Shown: positions 1-5,802 of the stretch, piece after piece
Numbering within the stretch: position 1 is the first letter of the stretch
Layout of the letters: each line of letters begins with the position of its first letter
Source: an uncultured Prevotellaceae bacterium
Lineage (GTDB): Bacteria; Bacteroidota; Bacteroidia; Bacteroidales; Bacteroidaceae
Assembly (NCBI GenBank): GCA_900313845.1
Contig: OMTC01000140.1
Coordinates: 1 to 5,802 of the forward strand
Length of the DNA stretch: 5,802 bases
Reading direction: 5' to 3'
The notes under the pieces: model-generated
Told to the model about the DNA's origin: nothing
Seen by the model: the letters and a program-made list of their open reading frames with translations, nothing else
Databases searched by the model: none
Translations under genes and position numbers: made by a program

Positions 1-713
1 GGAAATTTACCTTTCTTGGAGGAATCGTAGGTGTCGGAGAGTCCGAAGTAGTAGCGGCCATCGAGAATGAAATGCCCAATGAGGGAGGAGAATTCCAAAC
101 CCATTCCTGCCACGATGCCATATTCGAACTTGTTGTCGATGTCGTGGCTGTATTGATAGACCACGTTGTTAGGGCGTTTCGATATGTCCCATGCCCCAGC
201 TCCACCTTTTTTCTCGCTGGTACCGATGGCATAGCCTAATTGGGGACCTGCCTCGAACACGAATTTGAAACCTCTGCGCTCGCGCCCCCAACCCATTTGC
301 ATGAGCATGGGAACCTGTACGTAGTGGATGTCGTGCTGGTATTCGTTGAGAGAACCGTCTTCAATGAGTTCCTTCCATCCCATGTTAGCATAGTTCACTT
401 CCAACTGTACACCGCAAATCGCCGTGAAATATTTCTCGCAGATGTAGCGTGCTGTGAATCCGAAGGTCGGTGCGGGTTTCCAATTCTGCTTGATGGAGGG
501 GGTGAAGTCGATACGCGAAAGCAGAAAACCTGCACTGCCACCAACGGACAGGTCGGTGCGACGCTCTCCCACTTGAGCCGATGCGGACAGTGAAAAGAGG
601 AAAGCGAGCAGTGATAAAAGAATCAGGGATTTAAGGGATTTATTAGGATTCTTTTTAAAGAAAACTCCTATACTCCCAAAAGTCCGTGGGGATAAAAGCG
701 ATGAGTGAATCAA
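1..713 (-). CDS. Outer-membrane beta-barrel (porin family, PorT-like) protein, partial at left edge
   Basis: The minus-strand frame is open from a TAG at 780-782 down to the window edge, so the C-terminus is missing. A signal peptide is clear: a Lys-rich n-region (KKNPNKSLK), a hydrophobic core (LILLSLLAFLFSL) and a cleavage site ASA|Q, with the mature protein starting at base 575 (191 mature residues visible). The mature part has alternating aromatic and glycine-rich strands, for example LEVNYANMGWKE, HYVQVPMLMQ, FEAGPQLGY, FEYGIVAGMGLEF and FILDGRYYFGLSD, as in the Bacteroidetes OMP_b-brl_2/PorT family. By family it should sit in the outer membrane; its ligand or partner cannot be read. The start is uncertain. 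No ATG lies in this frame before the mature region. I give TTG at 713; GTG at 776 is the other candidate. It follows the LysM protein gene on the same strand and may be co-transcribed with it. The family call is fairly sure, a role in type IX secretion is not. Confidence 0.8.
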   Translation of the reverse strand, partial: MIHSSLLSPRTFGSIGVFFKKNPNKSLKSLILLSLLAFLFSLSASAQVGERRTDLSVGGSAGFLLSRIDFTPSIKQNWKPAPTFGFTARYICEKYFTAICGVQLEVNYANMGWKELIEDGSLNEYQHDIHYVQVPMLMQMGWGRERRGFKFVFEAGPQLGYAIGTSEKKGGAGAWDISKRPNNVVYQYSHDIDNKFEYGIVAGMGLEFSSLIGHFILDGRYYFGLSDTYDSSKKGKF

Positions 714-730
714 GGATTTTAAAGGATTTT
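613..730. repeat. Imperfect direct repeat over the signal-peptide region of the beta-barrel gene
   Basis: Copy A is gataaaag at 613-620 plus aatcagggatttaagggatt at 621-640. Copy B is gataaaag at 691-698, eight extra bases, then gaatcaaggattttaaagg from 707. On the minus strand both copies are read in the same frame, 87 bases apart, and give similar peptides: KSLILLSLL (copy A, the hydrophobic core of the signal peptide) and KSLIHSSLL (copy B). Short gggatt/aggatt units recur inside each copy. It could be an old in-frame duplication or part of a dispersed repeat. Confidence 0.6.
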
Positions 731-753
731 CTAAAAGTGAGTAGTGAGAAGTG

Positions 754-765
754 CCATCCGGATGG
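754..765. repeat. Perfect 12-base palindrome ccatccggatgg
   Basis: The sequence equals its own reverse complement over 12 bases and sits between the LysM protein gene and the beta-barrel gene. It could be a protein-binding site, a short cruciform, or chance. No run of T follows on either strand, so it is not a convincing terminator. Confidence 0.5.
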
Positions 766-788
766 AATCGCTCCACGTCCTAACTTCG

Positions 789-814
789 TTAAACGTTAAA
801 CTTTAAACGTTAAA
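789..814. repeat. Tandem pair of ttaaacgttaaa downstream of the LysM protein gene
   Basis: Two identical 12-base copies, 789-800 and 803-814, are separated by ct, just after the stop codon (821-819) of the leftward gene. Because aacgtt is itself a palindrome, the minus-strand RNA can also form an AT-rich stem with one bulged base (AACGTTTAAA against TTTAACGTT). There is no T tract, so it would be at best a weak terminator; a regulator site is also possible. Confidence 0.5.
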
Positions 815-818
815 GAAT

Positions 819-2447
819 TTACATGGAGATAATCTTCAGGCTGGTATTAACAAAACCGTTTTCTGCACCTCGCTTCTCGAAATGCATCGGATTCTGAAGG
901 GCGGAGACGTTGTGTCCTGATTGACGCTCACAGAATTTGTTGCCGAATTTGTTGAGACCAGTGATGAAGAAATGACCTACGTCGTAGCCCAGAAGGCCGA
1001 AGAGAGGATATGAGTTGAATTGGTCGCGTTTGAACCAACTCTTGAACTTAGCATTGAAGTTGCTCACGTCAGAACTACGGCTGTTGGTGTAGAACGTGGC
1101 AAAAATGGAAGCATTGTACTTGCGCATGCTTTGCTTGTTCGACTCCTTGAAAGTCTGCCATTCAGGATAGCCGAAGAGCGAGACATTGTAGAGGGTGATG
1201 TCGTTAGCTGTGTTGGCATTGAGATTGCGAACCAATTGCTGAAGGTTCTGTTGAGAAGCAGATGTAGGGATGAAAACGAGTCGCTTGTCTGTTTCAGGAA
1301 TGATTTTCGAAATGGCTTTCACCTCCGACAATTCGCACGACTGGAAAGGGTGTCCCTTATCGGTGAGTGCTTTCTTGAAACCAGCAATATAGTCCTCCTT
1401 GCCTGTTCCGTCGCAATTCACAAATACCACTCGGCAATCAGGATTTCGCTCCATGAATAACTGATACACCTTGCCATACAAGGATTTCACGGCAGTGTTG
1501 ACTTGGAAAGTGGTAGGGGACGAGGAAGTGACAGTGGCATTCGTGGAGAAAGGCACCACGTGAGGGATGTTGTATTGCTTGGCAAAGCGACTGATAGCAG
1601 GGATGTGCTCCACACGCATAGGTCCTACGATGAGGTTCATGTGCGGCATCATAGGCTGGGTGAGGATGGTGTCGATGCTGTTGGTCGTTGTGCCTTTTTC
1701 CTCGTAAGCATAAATATCTACGGAAACACCTTGCTTCTTGAGGTTTTCCACAGCGAGGAGGAAACCTTCGTAGAAGTCGATTACTTTGATAGCTTCGTTC
1801 GATTTGTTTTTGGAACTCAAGTCGAAAGGAAGGATGACAGCCACATTCAACTTAGGATATTGCTTGATGGCGGCACGCTCTTCAGCTTCCTTTCTTGCTT
1901 TCTCTTCAGCAGCACGCTTCTCGGCTTGTCGCTTCTCCTCTGCGGCACGTTGCTGAGCCAGTTCTTGTGCAGAATAAGGAATGCAGACGTACTTGCCCTT
2001 TTTGATTTTCGACTTTTCCACCTCTGGGTTGGCACGATGGAATTCCTCTTCGGTGATTCCATATTCCTTACAGATGCTATACACCGTAGTCTTTTTCTCC
2101 ACCAGCAGCATCAACTTGCATCCAGGTTTCTTGGATGGCTGAGTTTGAGGAAGCGAAGGAGTTTGTTTGGCTGGAGCGACAGCGGTTGGGGTTGAGGAAG
2201 AAGTAGTTGTTGCCGTACCAGATTTGGTGGCATTGGGGATGGTAATCACTTGCCCAGCAATGATGTTCTCGCCTTCAATAAAGGTGTTGGCTTGCTTGAT
2301 GGCATCCACCGTCACACCATAATTGCGGGCGAGGGAATAGAGGGTTTCACCACTTTGTACTTCATGCTTCACGGTTTTCTGTGCCAAAACGGTTGTTGAT
2401 AATGCACAGAACAAAATGCCGAACAATAATTTTTTTGCTATTTTCAT
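819..2447 (-). CDS. Exported LysM-domain protein with periplasmic-binding (PBP1-type) domain
   Basis: A 542-residue protein. Residues 1-22 are a signal peptide (MKIAKKLLF start, cleavage VLA|Q); Cys14 is not in a good lipobox, so it is probably not a lipoprotein. LysM domain 1 spans about 27-71 (VQSGETLYSLARNYGV...GQVITIP). A Ser/Thr/Pro linker follows, then a more divergent LysM 2 at about 111-157 (TTVYSICKEYGIT...KYVCIPY). Residues 159-196 are an Ala/Glu/Lys/Arg-rich helix likely to form a coiled coil. From about 200 to the end is a type 1 periplasmic-binding fold (LNVAVILPFD, DFYEGFLLAVENL, NLIVGPMRVEHIPAISRFAKQ), resembling branched-chain amino-acid receptors. LysM domains bind peptidoglycan, so the binding domain is probably tethered to the cell wall in the periplasm. 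Its ligand is unknown and no transporter genes are adjacent. An upstream ATG at 2468 adds seven residues, but the ATG at 2447 gives a standard signal peptide and fits the promoter better. Confidence 0.9.
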   Translation of the reverse strand: MKIAKKLLFGILFCALSTTVLAQKTVKHEVQSGETLYSLARNYGVTVDAIKQANTFIEGENIIAGQVITIPNATKSGTATTTSSSTPTAVAPAKQTPSLPQTQPSKKPGCKLMLLVEKKTTVYSICKEYGITEEEFHRANPEVEKSKIKKGKYVCIPYSAQELAQQRAAEEKRQAEKRAAEEKARKEAEERAAIKQYPKLNVAVILPFDLSSKNKSNEAIKVIDFYEGFLLAVENLKKQGVSVDIYAYEEKGTTTNSIDTILTQPMMPHMNLIVGPMRVEHIPAISRFAKQYNIPHVVPFSTNATVTSSSPTTFQVNTAVKSLYGKVYQLFMERNPDCRVVFVNCDGTGKEDYIAGFKKALTDKGHPFQSCELSEVKAISKIIPETDKRLVFIPTSASQQNLQQLVRNLNANTANDITLYNVSLFGYPEWQTFKESNKQSMRKYNASIFATFYTNSRSSDVSNFNAKFKSWFKRDQFNSYPLFGLLGYDVGHFFITGLNKFGNKFCERQSGHNVSALQNPMHFEKRGAENGFVNTSLKIISM

Positions 2448-2482
2448 TGTCTCGAAAGATATTTGCACAATTTTTCAAACTG

Positions 2483-2513
2483 CAAAATTACTAAAAATTG
2501 TGTATATCACAAA
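2483..2513 (-). promoter_or_regulatory. Bacteroidetes-type promoter for the LysM/periplasmic-binding protein gene
   Basis: On the minus strand, TTTG (2513-2510) is followed after 19 bases by TAATTTTG (2490-2483). This agrees with the published Bacteroides consensus of TTTG at -33 and TAnnTTTG at -7. Transcription would begin near 2476-2479, giving a leader of about 30 bases before the ATG at 2447 and only about 10 before the alternative ATG at 2468. The match is seen in the sequence; its activity is inferred. Confidence 0.7.
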
Positions 2514-2577
2514 AACTAAAAAGATTTTCCTTGAATAATTTCTTGCTTTTATATACAAAAATGTCGTTGAGAATCGT

Positions 2578-2585
2578 TATTTTTG
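2578..2585 (+). promoter_or_regulatory. Bacteroidetes-type -7 element for the CHU_C-domain protein gene
   Basis: TATTTTTG matches TAnnTTTG exactly and lies 31 bases before the ATG at 2617, so transcription would start near 2590 with an AT-rich leader of about 25 bases. No good TTTG -33 box sits 19-21 bases upstream, so the promoter may be weaker or depend on an activator. It faces away from the promoter at 2483-2513. Confidence 0.55.
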
Positions 2586-2616
2586 CATTCTAAATTATAA
2601 AACGAATTATTGTAAA

Positions 2617-3354
2617 ATGAAAAGATATTTTTTGCTGCTTCTCGCTGTATGTGGATTCAGTTTCGGGATGTATGCCCAATCCATCGCTCCAAAAGTGAAA
2701 TTCGTTAGATACAACGAGTCGTCCAAGACGACGGAGGACGTTGAGGTGGAAGAGAGCAAGTCTGAAACTGGAGATGCTCCTTTGGAGATTACTTGCATTG
2801 CCAATGTTAATGATGGCGGCGGGAAGTATAATTACATGTGTGAATGGAAAATCTTCCGTTCGGATAAGGGTGAGGAATCAACATTTTTGGTTCGCACAGA
2901 CGAGGAATTCACTTATACGCTGACAGAGTCGGGTGGCTATGGCATCAAGCTCTATGTTACTTTCGTGGATGAAAAAGGAGACACCGTAGAGTTGCATACG
3001 GAGCAACCCATCAGTGTGGTGGTGAGTGAATCGAAACTCATTTGCCCTGATGGTGTCTCGCCCAATGATGACAACCTGAACGATAAGTTAATCATTGAGT
3101 ATAAGTCCCTTGTGAAAGCGAGTGGCGTGATTGTAAATCGTTGGGGAAAGAAACTGCATACCTTCACGCTTGAGAACCTGAAAGATGGTTGGGATGCCAA
3201 GCAGAACGGCAAGCCCGTGAAGGACGGTGCGTATTTTCTGTATTTGGATGCGGTAGGAAGCGATGGATTGCATTACAAAATCAGAAAAACCATCAGTGTG
3301 TTGTCTGGCTTTAACCAAACGGCGGATGATAATGGTGCCACGGCTAATGAATAA
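2617..3354 (+). CDS. Secreted protein with CHU_C / T9SS type B-like C-terminal domain
   Basis: A 245-residue protein. Residues 1-20 form a signal peptide (MKRYFLLLLAVCGFSFG, cleavage MYA|Q). Residues 22-55 are acidic and low in hydrophobics (TTEDVEVEESKSETGD), probably a flexible linker. Residues about 56-137 alternate in beta-strand fashion (LEITCIANV, YMCEWKIFRS, FTYTLTESGGYGIKLYVTFVD), suggesting an immunoglobulin- or PKD-like domain. Residues 143-229 match the gliding-motility-associated C-terminal pattern: CPDGVSPNDDNLND, VIVNRWGKKLH, GWDAKQNGKPVKDGAYFLYL and YKIRKTISVL. In Bacteroidetes that domain is usually a sorting signal for the type IX secretion system, leaving the protein at the cell surface or released. 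A 16-residue polar tail (230-245) follows the last strand, which is unusual for a sorting signal. The ATG at 2617 is chosen because it begins the signal peptide and lies about 25 bases after the predicted transcription start. The function beyond secretion or surface location is unknown. Confidence 0.85.
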   Translation: MKRYFLLLLAVCGFSFGMYAQSIAPKVKFVRYNESSKTTEDVEVEESKSETGDAPLEITCIANVNDGGGKYNYMCEWKIFRSDKGEESTFLVRTDEEFTYTLTESGGYGIKLYVTFVDEKGDTVELHTEQPISVVVSESKLICPDGVSPNDDNLNDKLIIEYKSLVKASGVIVNRWGKKLHTFTLENLKDGWDAKQNGKPVKDGAYFLYLDAVGSDGLHYKIRKTISVLSGFNQTADDNGATANE

Positions 3355-3367
3355 AGTCCCTTCCCAG

Positions 3368-3383
3368 CCTCCCCGAGGGGAGG
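3368..3383. repeat. GC-rich hairpin cctccccgaggggagg between the CHU_C protein gene and uvrA
   Basis: Two 7-base arms, cctcccc and ggggagg, are perfect complements around a 2-base centre, beginning 14 bases after the stop codon at 3352-3354. The RNA would form a strong stem, with the end of the stem opened to make a loop. No T tract follows (agaaagtgg), so a classical intrinsic terminator is not supported. It may attenuate read-through into uvrA, stabilise the upstream 3' end, or be a dispersed palindromic repeat. Confidence 0.55.
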
Positions 3384-3453
3384 AGAAAGTGGAATGTAAA
3401 GCGATTTCATCTGATAAGTGCTTTGAATCGAGATTGAAATAACGGCGGAATTG

Positions 3454-5802
3454 ATGGATAATATCGAAGTGCTCGGTGCTCGAGTACACAATCTAAAAAA
3501 TATCAATGTTACCATCCCTCGCAACAGTCTGACGGTAATCACGGGACTGAGTGGAAGTGGTAAATCGAGTTTGGCTTTCGACACGCTTTATGCCGAAGGC
3601 CAGCGTCGCTATATTGATACCTTTTCTGCCTATGCCCGTAATTTTCTTGGTGGAATGGAGCGTCCCGATGTGGATAAGATTTCGGGACTGAGTCCTGTTA
3701 TCAGCATTGAGCAGAAAACCACCAATAAGAATCCTCGTTCCACTGTGGGTACTGTCACTGAGGTGTACGACTTCATGCGTTTGCTTTTTGCTCGTGCTGG
3801 CACGGCGTATAGTTATGCCACAGGGGAGAAGATGGTGAAATACACGGAGGAAAAGATACTGGACCTGGTACTCAGTGATTACGATGGCAAGGCAATCTAT
3901 ATATTGGCTCCCGTGGTGAGAAGCAGAAAGGGACATTATCGTGAACTGTTCGAGTCGATGCGCAGGAAAGGGTATCTGAATATGCGTGTGGATGGGCAGG
4001 TGATGGACATCGTGCCCGACATGAAGGTGGATCGCTACAAGAACCACAACATCGAAGTGGTGGTGGATAAGTTGGTGGCGAATTCAAAGGATACGGAACG
4101 CTTGAAGAAAAGCATCGAGATTGCCATGAAATTAGGCGAAGGATTGCTCATGCTGTTGGAAAGGGGAAGTGATGAGCCTAAGTATTACAGTAAAAAACTG
4201 ATGTGTCCCACCACGGGAATCAGTTATAACGATCCTGCACCCAATAATTTCTCTTTCAATTCCCCCGAAGGTTATTGCCCTCGATGCAAGGGGTTGGGAT
4301 ACGTGAGTTTGATTGATGAGGACAAAATCGTTCCCAATAAGAATCTGAGCGTGAGTGAGGGAGGACTGGCTCCACTTGGTAAAGCAAAGAGTTCTATGAT
4401 TTTTTTCGAGATTGAGGCTGTGCTTGAAATGTATGGTTTCAACCTCAAAACACCTATCAAGGACCTCTCCCCAGAGGCTCTTCACGATGTGATTTATGGT
4501 TCGGATGAACGGATTTGCATCAAGGCAGCGAAAGTGCACACCAGCAGTGACTTTTTCTGTGAGTATGAAGGCATTGCCAAATTCATTCGGCAACTGGGTG
4601 AGGATGAAAGTTCTGCACAGGCACAGCGATGGGCAGAATCCTTCGATAGGGTGTGCACCTGTCCCGATTGCCAGGGTGCTCGACTCAGAAGAGAGTCGCT
4701 GTGCTACAAGATTGGTGAGCACAACATTTACGATTTGTCGAAAATGGATTTGAGCGAGCTCTACGAGTGGGGAACGCATATCATGGAACATCTGCCTGAG
4801 CGTCAGGCGTCCATCGCTGGGGAGATTCTGAAGGAAATCAACAAACGTTTGAAATTCCTGCTCGATGTGGGACTCGATTATTTGAATCTCAACCGACCAA
4901 CGGCTTCACTTTCGGGTGGAGAGAGTCAGCGCATTCGTCTTGCCACTCAGATTGGCTCACAATTGGTGAATGTGCTCTATATCTTGGATGAGCCAAGTAT
5001 CGGACTGCATCAGCGGGATAATGTGCGATTGATTCATTCGCTGAAGGCACTGCGTGATTTGGGAAACACGGTTATTGTTGTGGAGCACGACAGGGACATG
5101 ATGATGGCTGCCGATTATATTGTGGATATAGGTCCACGAGCAGGACGATATGGAGGCGAGGTGGTGTTCGAAGGCACTCCAGCCCAACTCCTTCAAGCCG
5201 ATACCGTTACGGCTCGCTGGCTGAGAGGCGAGGAGCACATGGATAAGAAGGATAGAGGAAAATGGACGTATGAAGATGATAGAAAGATTGTGCTGCATGG
5301 ATGCCAAGGAAACAATCTGAAGAATGTGGATGTGGCGTTTCCTTTGGGAAAACTGATTTGCGTGACGGGGGTGAGCGGCTCTGGTAAATCTACCCTTGTG
5401 AATGATACCTTGCAACCTATCCTTTGTCAGAAGTTCTATCGTTCCCTGAAGGACCCTCTGAAATACGACTCCATCGAAGGCATCAATTTAGTAGATAAGG
5501 TGGTGAGTGTGGACCAATCTCCTTTGGGACGTACCCCTCGTTCCAATCCTGCCACTTACACAGGTGTCTTCTCCGATATTCGTTCACTTTTCGTGGAGAT
5601 GCCAGAGGCAAAAATCCGAGGCTACAAACCAGGGCGTTTTTCATTCAATGTGAAGGGAGGACGATGCGAAGCATGTGGCGGAAACGGCTACAAAACGATT
5701 GTAATGAATTTCCTACCCGACATTCAGGTGCCTTGCGAAGTGTGTCATGGACAACGATATAATCGTGCTACACTCGAAGTACGTTTCAAAGGAAAGTCCA
5801 TT
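3454..5802 (+). CDS. uvrA: UvrABC excinuclease subunit A (UvrA), partial at right edge
   Basis: UvrA is the cytoplasmic ATPase that dimerises, finds bulky DNA lesions and loads UvrB in nucleotide excision repair. The frame is open for 783 codons with no stop. In order: IEVLGARVHNLKNINV at 4-19; Walker A 1 GLSGSGKSS at 31-39; the UvrB-binding region at about 115-205 (RKGHYRELFESMRRKGY, RVDGQV, IEVVVDKL), which argues against the shorter UvrA2 type; first zinc-finger region 251-278; insertion domain about 285-400; CPDCQGARL at 403-411; ABC signature LSGGESQRIRLA at 486-497; Walker B LYILDEPSIGLH at 508-519; Walker A 2 GVSGSGKST at 639-647; second zinc finger C738, C741, C761, C764. Full-length UvrA is about 940 residues, so roughly 150 C-terminal residues with the second signature and Walker B lie outside. 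Oddity: the first zinc finger reads CPTT at 251-254, so one of the four cysteines is absent. The ATG at 3454 matches the usual UvrA N-terminus; a purine-rich GGCGGA sits just upstream. Confidence 0.98.
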   Translation, partial: MDNIEVLGARVHNLKNINVTIPRNSLTVITGLSGSGKSSLAFDTLYAEGQRRYIDTFSAYARNFLGGMERPDVDKISGLSPVISIEQKTTNKNPRSTVGTVTEVYDFMRLLFARAGTAYSYATGEKMVKYTEEKILDLVLSDYDGKAIYILAPVVRSRKGHYRELFESMRRKGYLNMRVDGQVMDIVPDMKVDRYKNHNIEVVVDKLVANSKDTERLKKSIEIAMKLGEGLLMLLERGSDEPKYYSKKLMCPTTGISYNDPAPNNFSFNSPEGYCPRCKGLGYVSLIDEDKIVPNKNLSVSEGGLAPLGKAKSSMIFFEIEAVLEMYGFNLKTPIKDLSPEALHDVIYGSDERICIKAAKVHTSSDFFCEYEGIAKFIRQLGEDESSAQAQRWAESFDRVCTCPDCQGARLRRESLCYKIGEHNIYDLSKMDLSELYEWGTHIMEHLPERQASIAGEILKEINKRLKFLLDVGLDYLNLNRPTASLSGGESQRIRLATQIGSQLVNVLYILDEPSIGLHQRDNVRLIHSLKALRDLGNTVIVVEHDRDMMMAADYIVDIGPRAGRYGGEVVFEGTPAQLLQADTVTARWLRGEEHMDKKDRGKWTYEDDRKIVLHGCQGNNLKNVDVAFPLGKLICVTGVSGSGKSTLVNDTLQPILCQKFYRSLKDPLKYDSIEGINLVDKVVSVDQSPLGRTPRSNPATYTGVFSDIRSLFVEMPEAKIRGYKPGRFSFNVKGGRCEACGGNGYKTIVMNFLPDIQVPCEVCHGQRYNRATLEVRFKGKSI

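Noticed and set aside
240..593. Open frame of 117 codons on the plus strand
   Set aside because: It is the complement of the beta-barrel gene, whose signal peptide and beta-strand pattern are convincing on the minus strand.
701..799. Plus-strand mini-ORF of 32 codons (MSESRILKDFLK...) in the 600-815 strip
   Set aside because: It begins inside the repeat on the opposite strand, has no promoter or ribosome-binding signal, and is easily explained by chance.
1503..2195. Open frame of 230 codons on the plus strand inside the LysM protein gene
   Set aside because: It lies antisense to a gene with clear domains, has no recognisable motifs, and its composition is what the complement of that gene would give.
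2448..2468. Longer N-terminus (MQISFET) for the LysM protein
   Set aside because: The second ATG at 2447 gives a standard signal peptide, and the predicted transcription start leaves almost no leader for the upstream ATG.
4132..4791. Open frame of 219 codons on the minus strand inside uvrA
   Set aside because: It is antisense to well-conserved UvrA sequence and shows no domain, promoter or signal peptide of its own.
3454..5802. A UvrA2-type paralogue instead of classical UvrA
   Set aside because: The UvrB-binding region (residues about 115-205) is present; UvrA2 proteins lack it.

Overview
This window looks like chromosomal DNA from a member of the Bacteroidales, most likely a Prevotella-type organism. 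Three things point there: perfect matches to the Bacteroidetes promoter motif TAnnTTTG, AT-rich leaders without a clear Shine-Dalgarno sequence, and envelope protein families typical of the phylum (a PorT-like beta-barrel, a LysM plus periplasmic-binding fusion, and a gliding/type IX secretion type C-terminal domain). The genus is an inference from sequence style only.

Layout: (1) Positions 1 to about 713, minus strand, encode an outer-membrane beta-barrel (porin family) protein. It is cut at the left edge and has no ATG near its signal peptide. (2) Positions 819-2447, minus strand, encode an exported protein with two LysM domains, a charged coiled coil and a type 1 periplasmic-binding fold. 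(3) Positions 2448-2616 are a divergent intergenic region with a Bacteroidetes-type promoter on each strand. (4) Positions 2617-3354, plus strand, encode a small secreted protein ending in a CHU_C-like (T9SS type B-like) domain. (5) Positions 3355-3453 are a short gap with a strong GC-rich palindrome. (6) From 3454 to the right edge, plus strand, is uvrA, the damage-recognition ATPase of nucleotide excision repair, intact for 783 codons and cut by the window.

The two leftward genes are envelope proteins and could share a transcript from the promoter at about 2483-2513; no separate promoter for the beta-barrel gene was seen. The rightward pair is a cell-surface protein followed 99 bases later by uvrA. 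These two probably share only position, not function.

The strip from 600 to 815 is the least ordinary part. It carries an imperfect in-frame direct repeat overlapping the signal-peptide region, a perfect 12-base palindrome and a 12-base tandem pair. No defence system, mobile element, CRISPR array, tRNA or rRNA was seen. This is mostly an ordinary core-genome region, with a few local oddities listed in the findings.
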